64,000 bases of DNA, from assembly GCA_022791975.1 (NCBI GenBank), contig JAAWAC010000007.1, forward strand, positions 62,001 to 126,000, read 5' to 3'. Position 1 is the stretch's first letter. Each line of letters opens with the position of its first letter. Of this stretch, positions 18,660 through 27,830 are shown in pieces. The DNA comes from Lachnospiraceae bacterium (GTDB lineage Bacteria; Bacillota; Clostridia; Lachnospirales; Lachnospiraceae). The notes beneath the pieces are model-generated. The model searched no databases and was not told the origin of the DNA. It saw only the letters and a list, made by a program, of their open reading frames with translations. Position numbers and translations under genes: made by a program.

Positions 18660-19985
18660 CTAAATTCTCTGGGCCTTTACACCCAGAAGATCCGAAAGCA
18701 TCTGAAGCTCTCCGGTGTAATCTCCGTAGGCCACGGCAAAATGTTGTCCGGCATAGGCATCGCAGAGCTCCCGGATATCTCCGTCCAGCTGCACATTCAG
18801 GGCGGGCATATGACCACCTCTTGGTTCTGTCTCCATGCCAGTACCCGTGCCGTATAGGAGATGATAGGAGCCCACATCCTCCACCAGCCGGGCCCAGGTA
18901 ATCCTCTCCGGCCGAAGCACTCCGCAGACCTGCAACCCGTGAAAGCCCGGAAGATTCTCAAAGCGCAGAATCTCCGGCTTTTCTTTTGCCATGGTAAAAG
19001 GAAGAAATCCACAGGGAGAAAATTGCAGCGTATTCTCCCAGTGGGTAAGGGAATCTCCATACCAGACTGTCTGTCCGGAAAGATAAGACAGCATCAGCAT
19101 GGTAACGGTCACCGGTGTGTCTCCCTCACAGGCCGCCACAAAGCCATCCTCCGCCAGCAAAGAAAGGGACACGCAGGGCACTACCCGATATTCCTTGGAA
19201 AGCTCATACTGGCACTTGACATTCACCGCCTCCCAGTGCTTTTCCTCACAGAACTCCCGAAGGGCCACATAGAGAGCCATGGTTTTATGAAGAAGCTCCG
19301 GCGTCACCTTGTCTCCCCAGCATGAGAGCCTCCCCAGCCGCTCCCTGGCCGCCGCCACCTTCTCCTCCGGGATACTCTCTGCCCTTCGGATCAGAGAATA
19401 GGTGTCCATCTGCTCAATCTCCGGACCAATGTGATACCGCATAAGCACATGGTCAAAGGTTCCCGTGTAAATACTCATGGAGGTGTAGCCAAAAAGCCCG
19501 ATTTTGGCATAGAATAAGGCATCTGCCGCAGCCGCGGCCCTGGCAAACCAGGCAATCCGCCGGATGGCCTCCGGCTCCTTAAAGCTTCTGAGGAGGACAG
19601 GACAGGGAAGCCCTAGCCGCTTTACCACTCCGGCAAACATGCTGGCAGACACATAGGAGCCTGTGCTCTCCTTTCTGCCCTCCACCTCCTCCAGAGGGAA
19701 GCCCCAGAACATACAGGGCCTGCCGTGGAGCTCCTTTAGGGCGGCCATCACCACATTGCACTCCACCCAGGTGGTCAGCACCACCAGGGCCCCACAGCAA
19801 TCCTGCTCCCCTAAGAGCCTTCGCACCTGGGCAACCGCCTCCTTTTCCGAAACCGCAATGTTCCCCCATTCTCCCAGAATTAGGGGCTGTTCCCCTAGGC
19901 TTTCCAAAATCCCCCTCTGAATGGCCCATGTGTTGTCACACAGGTAATCCTCATGTCCCAGCCAGATCACACCTGTCTTTCTCAT
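18660..19985 (-). CDS. L-fucose/L-arabinose isomerase family protein
   Basis: IWLGHEDYLCDNTWAIQRGILESLG, YELSKEYRVVPCVSLSLLAEDGFVAACEGDTPVTVTMLMLSYLSG matches the FucI-like core. Start at 19985 has GGAGAGGG upstream. Confidence 0.72.
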   Translation of the reverse strand: MRKTGVIWLGHEDYLCDNTWAIQRGILESLGEQPLILGEWGNIAVSEKEAVAQVRRLLGEQDCCGALVVLTTWVECNVVMAALKELHGRPCMFWGFPLEEVEGRKESTGSYVSASMFAGVVKRLGLPCPVLLRSFKEPEAIRRIAWFARAAAAADALFYAKIGLFGYTSMSIYTGTFDHVLMRYHIGPEIEQMDTYSLIRRAESIPEEKVAAARERLGRLSCWGDKVTPELLHKTMALYVALREFCEEKHWEAVNVKCQYELSKEYRVVPCVSLSLLAEDGFVAACEGDTPVTVTMLMLSYLSGQTVWYGDSLTHWENTLQFSPCGFLPFTMAKEKPEILRFENLPGFHGLQVCGVLRPERITWARLVEDVGSYHLLYGTGTGMETEPRGGHMPALNVQLDGDIRELCDAYAGQHFAVAYGDYTGELQMLSDLLGVKAQRI

Positions 19986-20080
19986 TATCCTGCCCTCTCC
20001 TTTACGTTTCTTGTTAGCCATTTTTTACTTTCTATTTCGAAAGCATTTGTAAGTATTTATCTTTCGTTTTTCTTACTATA

Positions 20081-22177
20081 TCAAAATGTCTCTCCGGTTT
20101 CAAGAGATAATTGCCAGCCTCTAGCCCGCTCAAAGGAAAGTCTCTCCTGGCAAGCTTTCAAATACCGACTCAGAGCGCTCAGCTCTTCCAACACCGGCCT
20201 CGGATCGAACTCCATCTGGTGTCGTTTTTCCCGCAAAAGCTTCCCCACCTGGAAAAGCTTTTCCCCTGCCACATGAAGTCCCAGGCGTTCTCCCTCCTCG
20301 CCCAGCTCCTCCAGCCGATCCAGAAGTCCCTCCTGTAGGGAAAAAAGACCTACAGAAAAAAGATCTGTAAGCTGCCGCACTGTCTCCCGCTCATACCTCT
20401 CCATGGTTTTCAATAGAGCCGGCGACACCCGTTCTGCCTGGGTCTCGTCGCTCTTTTCCAGGAGTTCCTGGGGAGACCCCAGTTCCTCCCCGGGATTTTG
20501 CTGGAAAAATTCAATGGGATACAGACACAGTCTCCCCTCCTCCAGATACAGAAAGCCAAAAAACACCAGGGCTCCCCGGGATTTTTTTTGCAAACGCTGC
20601 TCCAGGCGCTCCAAAAGCTGGATCGTCAGGCGCTCCTCCCTGGTATACCGCAGAGAAATAAAAAGCGCCCGTCCCTCCCGGTCAAAAAGACTCCAGGAAA
20701 ATCTCTGCTGTACCTGGTCAAAGGAGCTCTCCCCCCACTTTGCTGCTCCCACCAGAGCCAGGCGCTCCTGCCCCTTCTGCTTAAAATAATTCCCCAGCAA
20801 ACTCTCATAATCCCAGGCAATCATCTGCTGCACAGCCTCTGACTCCAGGCTTTTCTTCCCCAGGATCTCTCCCTTAGTCTCCTGGCTTGCCGACAGCCGG
20901 CCACCGAAGGCAGCTCTAGCTTCCTTTAGTCTAAATTCTGTCCCCATCATCTGCTCCCGGCTGCAGCCAAGTCCCCAGGGCGCTGGGCTGTTTTCCACCA
21001 TTCCCCTTGCCCGCTTGCCCACTCCCTCATAAAACACCGGCCGGGCATCCGTCCAGGTATAAAAGACCTGGTTCTCCGTATCCAAAAAATAATAGATCTC
21101 TCCTGCATAGCCCGTTTTGCTGGAAAAAGACCGGGCGCCAATCCCCATAAGCCTTAAATTCCCCACAAGCTCATAGGTATCCCGAAAGCTGCCGGAAAGA
21201 GCACTTATCTCCTCCTGACTTTTGGCACATTCCAACCGTCGAACCCGCTCATACAGAGAAAGCAGCCCCGCCCACAGCGCCTCGTCCCGAAAGGCTGCGG
21301 ACCGCTCAAAATACTGGCGATACTGGTTGGCCGCCTCCCGAAGACCACTCTCCATCCTGGCCAGTCCAGCCCGGTGGCTGATAAGGGCCAGCCGCTCCAG
21401 GCTCTCCGCTGTTTCCGGAGACTGCCGGCACATTCCCGTGTTCATCTGATGCTCTATGGCTTCCCTTACTGCCCTGCAAGCCTCTTCCACCAAAGCCTCG
21501 TCGAAGGAGCTCTCTGTCTCCAGAAGCTCCGCAAGCTTCGGAAGAGTAACCTGTCCCTTTTGAAGCTGATATGCCAAGAGTGCCTGGGCCTTATGTGAGC
21601 AGAGCTCCTTTCGGTGACAGGTGCAGGTAGAATACTCCAAGGGCTCCAAAAGCTTCACCACCGCCTGCTCCCAGGGAAGCCATACCGTAACAATAGAGCT
21701 CTCCTCAATCCGGGGAAGCTCTCCCACCCGGATATGTTCCAGGAGCTGCCGGTATCGCCTGGCGCCGCAGGCTTTTTTCAGCTTCTCCGGAGAGATTTCC
21801 AATAGCTCCAAAAAAAGTGGCCCGGATGCCTGGGCATTCTCCTTTGTGTTTTGTGTCTCCTCCTCAGCCACTGCCTCCAGGCTCTGTGCACTATCACCAG
21901 CCCTTTCCTCTCCCTGGCTCTTTCGTAGCCATAAAATCGCCGTCATCACATGACGACACATACTTCGGGAGGGACAGCTACAACTGCTCTCCCCCAGGGG
22001 AAGGCGTATCCTACAGGTCTCCTCCTTAAGAGCTACCTGAATCTCTTCCCCATCCCCAGTCATTGCAGGCGCCTCCTGCTCCAAATCTTTATAAGCCCGC
22101 TTTAGAATGCCTTTGTTACTCAGGCCAATCAGGTAATCATCATCCACCTGTCCGATAAAAGCCTTCACTGCCTCCAT
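20081..22177 (-). CDS. SWIM zinc-finger protein (YehQ-like)
   Basis: Two CxC-xn-CxH motifs: SSCSCPSRSMCRHVMTA and YSTCTCHRKELCSHKAQALLAYQL; 698 aa; operon position between VWA and FucI-like genes. Confidence 0.8.
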   Translation of the reverse strand: MEAVKAFIGQVDDDYLIGLSNKGILKRAYKDLEQEAPAMTGDGEEIQVALKEETCRIRLPLGESSCSCPSRSMCRHVMTAILWLRKSQGEERAGDSAQSLEAVAEEETQNTKENAQASGPLFLELLEISPEKLKKACGARRYRQLLEHIRVGELPRIEESSIVTVWLPWEQAVVKLLEPLEYSTCTCHRKELCSHKAQALLAYQLQKGQVTLPKLAELLETESSFDEALVEEACRAVREAIEHQMNTGMCRQSPETAESLERLALISHRAGLARMESGLREAANQYRQYFERSAAFRDEALWAGLLSLYERVRRLECAKSQEEISALSGSFRDTYELVGNLRLMGIGARSFSSKTGYAGEIYYFLDTENQVFYTWTDARPVFYEGVGKRARGMVENSPAPWGLGCSREQMMGTEFRLKEARAAFGGRLSASQETKGEILGKKSLESEAVQQMIAWDYESLLGNYFKQKGQERLALVGAAKWGESSFDQVQQRFSWSLFDREGRALFISLRYTREERLTIQLLERLEQRLQKKSRGALVFFGFLYLEEGRLCLYPIEFFQQNPGEELGSPQELLEKSDETQAERVSPALLKTMERYERETVRQLTDLFSVGLFSLQEGLLDRLEELGEEGERLGLHVAGEKLFQVGKLLREKRHQMEFDPRPVLEELSALSRYLKACQERLSFERARGWQLSLETGETF

Positions 22178-22195
22178 GTGCCCTTTCCCTCCTGT

Positions 22196-23362
22196 CTATC
22201 CGTTCATTACACTGCCCATAAAATCTCCTAGGGCCTCCGGAGTCATGGCTCCCACATGGGCTCCCAGGGCCGCCAGCCGCTGGGCCATCTGCCTGTCATA
22301 GGCCGGATTGGCATCTTTGTCAAGAGCCGTCAGGCAGATAAGCTTAGCGCCGCTTTCAATAATGCTCCCGCTCACCTGCAAAAGTCCTTGGGGACTGGCC
22401 CCCTCACACAAATCCGAGATGAGCACCACCATAGTCCGGTGGGGATATTCCACCAGACTCTCACAATACTGGAGGGCCCCTGCAATAAACGTTCCCCCAC
22501 CCAGCTGAATGCTCATAAGGGTGGCCACCGGATCGTCTAAATGGGCGCTTAAATCTACTACCTGGGTGTCAAAAATCACCAGCCGGGTATCCAACATAGG
22601 AAGCTTGGCAAAAATTCCCGCCAGAACCGCGCTGTGAATCACCGAGTCCAGCATGGAGCCACTCTCGTCCACCGCCAGAATTACCCGCCACTGGCTGTAT
22701 CGCCTAGTTCTCCCATAAAAATAAACCTGCTCCAGCTGAAGTCTCTCATTCTCCTGGTCGTAATGCTTTAGATTTCGCCGGATGGTCTTTTTTATATCCA
22801 GGTTTCGAATGGAGGGCACAGGATGACTGGCATTTCTGTCAATTTTCCCCAGAAGAGAGCGCCGAATATCCTGGTTAAGCTTCTCCGCAATCTCCTGCGC
22901 CACCTTCTTTACAATCCTTCTCGCCGCCTCCAGCACCTCCCCTTTCATGAGATGCTTCAACTGCAAAATGGTTTTTAAGAGCTCCTGATTGGGCTCCAGC
23001 TTTTCCAGTACCTCCTTATCCGTCAAAAGCTCTTTCATTCCATAATTTTCCAGTGCCTGGCGCTCCAGGATCTCCACCGTCTCCTTGGGAAATAGCTTGC
23101 GAATACGGGTTATCCAGGTGGCTGCTGTCAATCGGCTGGCGCCGGTGCCACCCTCCCGCCGCACATCCTCCCCCTGGTCCCGGCTGTAAAGAAAATCCAA
23201 AAGCTCCTCCAGATCCACACAGGAGATCCCGTTTTCCATGGCGTTATCTCCATCTTCTACTCCAGAGGCGCCTCCAGAAAAGGCCAACTGATCCGCCGCG
23301 TATTTTCCCAGGATCAGCCGCCACCGGTTCAATCTTCCCGTATCTGTCCCGCTCATATCCAT
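22196..23362 (-). CDS. VWA domain protein (YehP-like)
   Basis: MIDAS motif: ILAVDESGSMLDS, LGGGTFIAGAL, VVLISDLCEG. Confidence 0.88.
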   Translation of the reverse strand: MDMSGTDTGRLNRWRLILGKYAADQLAFSGGASGVEDGDNAMENGISCVDLEELLDFLYSRDQGEDVRREGGTGASRLTAATWITRIRKLFPKETVEILERQALENYGMKELLTDKEVLEKLEPNQELLKTILQLKHLMKGEVLEAARRIVKKVAQEIAEKLNQDIRRSLLGKIDRNASHPVPSIRNLDIKKTIRRNLKHYDQENERLQLEQVYFYGRTRRYSQWRVILAVDESGSMLDSVIHSAVLAGIFAKLPMLDTRLVIFDTQVVDLSAHLDDPVATLMSIQLGGGTFIAGALQYCESLVEYPHRTMVVLISDLCEGASPQGLLQVSGSIIESGAKLICLTALDKDANPAYDRQMAQRLAALGAHVGAMTPEALGDFMGSVMNG

Positions 23363-25773
23363 TCCTCCATCCGCTTCCTGGCATAGGCATCCAGCTCCTC
23401 CCCATATGCATATTCCAGGGGAGAAACCACAAGACCTCCCAGAAGCTTCTCCTTACTAGCTCCGTGAAGAGCAGCCGCCTGCCTGGCAATCCGGTCAGTT
23501 TCCAAAGGTGTAAAATAGGAAAAGGCCCGGCGAAGCTCCGGCAACAGCCGTAGAAAAGCCTCTGGCTCCAGGTTCCCCAAAAGGCCGTCTATCATTATCA
23601 AAAAGCGCTCCCCCACAAATACAAAATCCCGGGCCGTATAAAACAATCCCCTGAGAAAAGACGCGCTGTTTAGCTGTTGTTCCTGAGCGCTTCTAAGATA
23701 GCCGGAAGCAGCCACAAAGATCCGCTCCTCCCAGCTGGACTCATACCCATACAAAAGGCCCAGCACTGCTCCCTCCAGGCCTGGGCACACCGACTTCTGC
23801 TGCAAAAGCCGGGCAAAGGCTTCCGCAAGGACCGGACGCAACATGCGAAAATCCTTTTTCCCTGTTATCTGGTACAGAGACAGGCAGCTTTCCATACAGG
23901 CCTGTTCCCTCTCCTTATCCACCTGCCCCATAGAGGGAAGCAACTGGATAATTTTCTGAAAGCAACTCTCCAAAAGCTCCCGAAGCTCCAAAAAAGCCTT
24001 CACCTGGTACAGCTCCTGAAGCTCATAGAGCATCCGCATATGGGAAAAGGCCTCCGCAAGAGAAAAGAAATCTCCGTCTGTGGCAAGCACTTGCTTTAGC
24101 TGCATCCCCATCTGGGCCTGTTCCTCCAGAAAGCCCATGAGAAATCCCTGGGTCAAAAGTTTAGCCGCATCCCGACTGCTGACACTTTTTCGGAAATAAC
24201 TGTTTATTCGGCTCCTAGCTGCCTCCTCCACCGTGCCGCCGGACATGGAAACATCTACCAGCACAGACAGCACATGGCTGGAAAACCCATAGGTCCACAC
24301 CTCCCGAATCCGGCTTCTGTCCCGCCGGTTCAGAAGATCCGCTCCCTTTTTCCGTTTGGCAAATTCCGTTTCCAAAAATTCCATCTGATACAAAAAGCGG
24401 CTGGCCGCCAAATGTTTTTTCTTGGTAAACAGCTCCAACGTAATCTCCTGCCGGGCGGAGGCCTGGATTTTCAGACCGAACTTTTTGCATTGTCTCTCAA
24501 AATCCTCAAGAATCGGCGGTCGCAGAGCACCCTCCATAAGCTTCCCCACCTGCCGCCCCCGGTTAAGCTCCTGTAAGATCCGAAGAGGCATATCCGTAGA
24601 CAGGGTACACTCTCCCTTGACAAAGGAGGAGAGGGCCGCATCCTGAAGCTCATAGAGCCCTGGCTCCTCCTTTCCCCGAAGGACCGCCAGTCCCCTTGCC
24701 ATGGAAAGCGCACAGATCTCATCGTAGGAGGAAATATTTTCCTTTTTTTGCCGCGCCTGCCTTCCGGCCCGGACTAGCTGCTCCAGCACTGCTTTCCTGT
24801 AGGCCCCCTTAGGCTCCTCCTGCTCCCACAGACACTCCCACACCCTCTGGTAAAATCCAGGGGAGGGCATACCGCTGGCATATCCGTTCAGGGCATCCGC
24901 CGCCTCCATGGAATAAGAAAGGGGATATACCCCCTGTTCCTCCTTGGACAGATGATGAAGCTTTACCGGCTCCCCCGTATAGAAAAGAAAGCTTCCCTCC
25001 TGGGATTCCCTCTTCTCCAAAAGCTCCCAAAGCCCATATGTATGAAATCCTCCGGTGACTGCCAGCACACGTTGGTGCTCCTTGGAAGCCTGGGCGATCT
25101 GCCAGGCCATATACTGTTCCCGGAGAAGACAGCCTTCCTTCCTAAGCTCCTCCCTGGGGGAGTGCTGCCGGGAAAGCCCACAATAGGTGAGCATCTGGCG
25201 GATAAAGGCCTCCGTATCCAGATAGAGACCTCCAATCTCAAAATATTTCTCCCAAAATTCAGCAAAGCTGCGAAGCCCAGTCTTTTCACAGAGAAGCTCC
25301 AAATACCGGCCCCTGCTCAGGAGATAATCATCATTATAGGTTTGCTTTTCCCCCTCCTTGCGGACCCCTGTATTTTCTGCTGTGCCCAGCAGGATTTCTC
25401 CGTAGGGCAAATCCATAAACCGGGCCGGAATGTCTCGCTTTCTGGCCTCCCGCAGGGCCACCAGCTCCGGGGAGCAATCCAAGAAAGGATAATAACATTT
25501 ATAATCCGCTTTTTCCTCTCCAAGGAGTCCCTTTAGATCCCTGTAAAAATAGTACAGAGCCACTGGGGCCTTGGTGTCTGGATGAGCCAGTACCGGGGCC
25601 AGCTCCTGGGCATTTTCCGGCCCCTCAATTAAAATACAGGTTGGCTTATAAGCCTCTATGGCTTTTTGGAGATGATAGGCGCAGGCTGGGCTGTGGTGGC
25701 GCACAGGAAAAAATGCCACCGGCTGTTCCTGGTCTAGCGCAGGTGCTTCCTGGCTTCGTAATAGCTGTTCCAT
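23353..25773 (-). CDS. DUF5682 protein (YehM-like; TIKI/ChaN-like N-terminal motifs)
   Basis: AFFPVRHHSPACAYHLQKAIEAYKPTCILIEGPENAQEL, ARFMDLPYGE, LAVTGGFHTYGLWELLE; overlaps VWA start (10 bp) and MoxR end (40 bp). Confidence 0.82.
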   Translation of the reverse strand: MEQLLRSQEAPALDQEQPVAFFPVRHHSPACAYHLQKAIEAYKPTCILIEGPENAQELAPVLAHPDTKAPVALYYFYRDLKGLLGEEKADYKCYYPFLDCSPELVALREARKRDIPARFMDLPYGEILLGTAENTGVRKEGEKQTYNDDYLLSRGRYLELLCEKTGLRSFAEFWEKYFEIGGLYLDTEAFIRQMLTYCGLSRQHSPREELRKEGCLLREQYMAWQIAQASKEHQRVLAVTGGFHTYGLWELLEKRESQEGSFLFYTGEPVKLHHLSKEEQGVYPLSYSMEAADALNGYASGMPSPGFYQRVWECLWEQEEPKGAYRKAVLEQLVRAGRQARQKKENISSYDEICALSMARGLAVLRGKEEPGLYELQDAALSSFVKGECTLSTDMPLRILQELNRGRQVGKLMEGALRPPILEDFERQCKKFGLKIQASARQEITLELFTKKKHLAASRFLYQMEFLETEFAKRKKGADLLNRRDRSRIREVWTYGFSSHVLSVLVDVSMSGGTVEEAARSRINSYFRKSVSSRDAAKLLTQGFLMGFLEEQAQMGMQLKQVLATDGDFFSLAEAFSHMRMLYELQELYQVKAFLELRELLESCFQKIIQLLPSMGQVDKEREQACMESCLSLYQITGKKDFRMLRPVLAEAFARLLQQKSVCPGLEGAVLGLLYGYESSWEERIFVAASGYLRSAQEQQLNSASFLRGLFYTARDFVFVGERFLIMIDGLLGNLEPEAFLRLLPELRRAFSYFTPLETDRIARQAAALHGASKEKLLGGLVVSPLEYAYGEELDAYARKRMEEWI

Positions 25774-26849
25774 AAACCGCCCTCTTTTCCCCCTTTGTCA
25801 CGCACCACCGTCTGAAAATAGCTGCGCAGCCGCTCCAAATCCTCCTTATTCTCCTTCTGCACGGCTCCCACCAGGTTCTCCACCAGACAGCCCAGATCCA
25901 TTTGGGAATCTCCATAATAATAAGCTGTCATCATGGTCTGATAATAGACGGAGACCGCTTCCGCTGTACTCATCACCGCGTAGGGTTTATCAATCCGGTG
26001 CCCCATGGAGGATACTCCCTCCCGCAGCTCGTGATAGGTAGCGGCCAAAAGCTCCGCCACATCCTCATCCACCTCCATGGAGATTTGATTCTCCAGGGCC
26101 AGAGCCTCCACTTCATTGATAATAATCTGTTTTTCCAGGGACACATCCCGCACTGGCATCACCGTCTCAAAGTTAAACCGACGCTTTAAGGCGCTGCTCA
26201 TTTCATTGACGCCCTTATCCCGGGTGTTGGCCGTTCCTATAACGTTAAATCCAGCCTTGGCAAAGAGCAGTCCCTCCTCCCCCAGCTCCGGCACATGAAG
26301 CACCTTGTCACTGAGAACACTGATAAGACTATCCTGGATCTCCGCCGGTGTCCGGGTAATCTCCTCAAACCGGGTCAGGATCCCCTGCTCCATTCCCATA
26401 TAGAGCGGTGAGGGCACCAGAGCTTCCCGCACCGGTCCCCTGGCCAACAGCAGGGCATAATTCCAGCTATATTTTATCATGTCCTCCGTAGTACCTGCCG
26501 TTCCCTGAATGGTATTGGTGCTGGTTCCGCTGATGGCAGCGGACAAAAGCTCGGAGAGCATAGTCTTGGCTGTTCCCGGCTCTCCCACCAGCATCAGACC
26601 CCGGTTTCCGGCCAGGGTGATAATACAGCGCTCCACCAGGGCATCATTTCCCAGATATTTTTTCCGGACAGGGATCTCCTCTCCTTTCCAGATAAGGGGC
26701 TTATGGCTTCCCAGAATAAAGGTTCGCACTGCCTGGGGGGACATTCGCCAGTTTTTAGGCTTTTTCCCCGTATCCAGCGCCCGAAGCGCCTCCAGTTCTT
26801 TTGCATAGCGCACCTCCACAGGTGGCTTAATCTCCACAACTTGTTCCAC
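25734..26849 (-). CDS. MoxR-family AAA+ ATPase (YehL-like)
   Basis: Walker A GLMLVGEPGTAKTMLSELL, FEEITRTPAEIQDSLISVLSDK, NVIGTANTRDKGVNEMSSALKRRFNFETV. Confidence 0.92.
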   Translation of the reverse strand: MEQVVEIKPPVEVRYAKELEALRALDTGKKPKNWRMSPQAVRTFILGSHKPLIWKGEEIPVRKKYLGNDALVERCIITLAGNRGLMLVGEPGTAKTMLSELLSAAISGTSTNTIQGTAGTTEDMIKYSWNYALLLARGPVREALVPSPLYMGMEQGILTRFEEITRTPAEIQDSLISVLSDKVLHVPELGEEGLLFAKAGFNVIGTANTRDKGVNEMSSALKRRFNFETVMPVRDVSLEKQIIINEVEALALENQISMEVDEDVAELLAATYHELREGVSSMGHRIDKPYAVMSTAEAVSVYYQTMMTAYYYGDSQMDLGCLVENLVGAVQKENKEDLERLRSYFQTVVRDKGGKEGGLWNSYYEARKHLR

Positions 26850-26869
26850 AGCGGTTCTCCTTTCCCATC

Positions 26870-27766
26870 CTAATTATCCAGACAGATAAGCTGGTATTCC
26901 TTTGTTCCATATCCCAGCTCTGCCGCCGCGTCAATGGTGTGAATGCCATGGCGGGACTCCACCCGCTCCAGAAAATGATCCCGTCCCGGGTCCTTGGACT
27001 GGTAAATCAAATCCATGCAGGCCTTATCCAGAGCCACCGGATCCAGGGACGAAAGGATTCCAATATCCTTCATACAGGGGTCCTCCGCCACAGCACAGCA
27101 GTCACAATCCACAGACAGGTTGCACACCATATTCACAAAGGCAAGCTTCCCCTTAAAATACTCCACAATGCTTCCCGCCGCATCCGCCATGGACTCACAA
27201 AAAATATCCTGCTCCGCCATATGGCTCCACACAATAGCCTGGTCGCTGGTAAATCCAGCCGAATGAATCAGGGCCTTTCCTGCAGAGGAGGCACAGCCAA
27301 TAGCCAGCTGCTTTAGCGCCCCGCCATAGCCTCCCGCCGGATGTCCTTTAAAATGAGACAGCACCAACATAGAATCGTAGGAAGACAAATTCTTTCCCAC
27401 ATAGTTTTCCTTTAACACCTTTCCATTGGGAATGGGCAACACCAGATCCGGCCCCTGGGCATCCATCAGATCCACCTGAAAATACCTGGTCCAACCATGC
27501 TCCTCCATGAGATGACGATGCTTTTCCGTGGAATTTCTGGCACCGTCATAAGCCGTATTGCATTCCACCACGGTTCCCTTTACCATCTCCACCATAGGGC
27601 GCATAAACTCCGGCCGAAGATAATTCTGATTTCCTTTTTCTCCTGAATGTACCTTGACAGCCACCTTTCCTGGCAGCTCAATCCCAAGTACCTGATACAT
27701 TTTTATCACGGTTTCTGGGGTGATTTCTCTTGTAAAATAAACCTTCGCTTTTTCCATAGTCTCCAC
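26870..27766 (-). CDS. DUF362 domain protein
   Basis: VYFTREITPETVIKMYQVLG, VAVKVHSGEKGNQNYLRPEFMRPMV, LSHFKGHPAGGYGGALKQLAIGCASSAGK, SLDPVALDKACMDLI. Confidence 0.85.
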   Translation of the reverse strand: METMEKAKVYFTREITPETVIKMYQVLGIELPGKVAVKVHSGEKGNQNYLRPEFMRPMVEMVKGTVVECNTAYDGARNSTEKHRHLMEEHGWTRYFQVDLMDAQGPDLVLPIPNGKVLKENYVGKNLSSYDSMLVLSHFKGHPAGGYGGALKQLAIGCASSAGKALIHSAGFTSDQAIVWSHMAEQDIFCESMADAAGSIVEYFKGKLAFVNMVCNLSVDCDCCAVAEDPCMKDIGILSSLDPVALDKACMDLIYQSKDPGRDHFLERVESRHGIHTIDAAAELGYGTKEYQLICLDN

Positions 27767-27830
27767 TCATACCTTTCTGTAAAAAATTTTTATAGTAACA
27801 TTCCATTTCCTTGGGGAAGATGACGAATTT

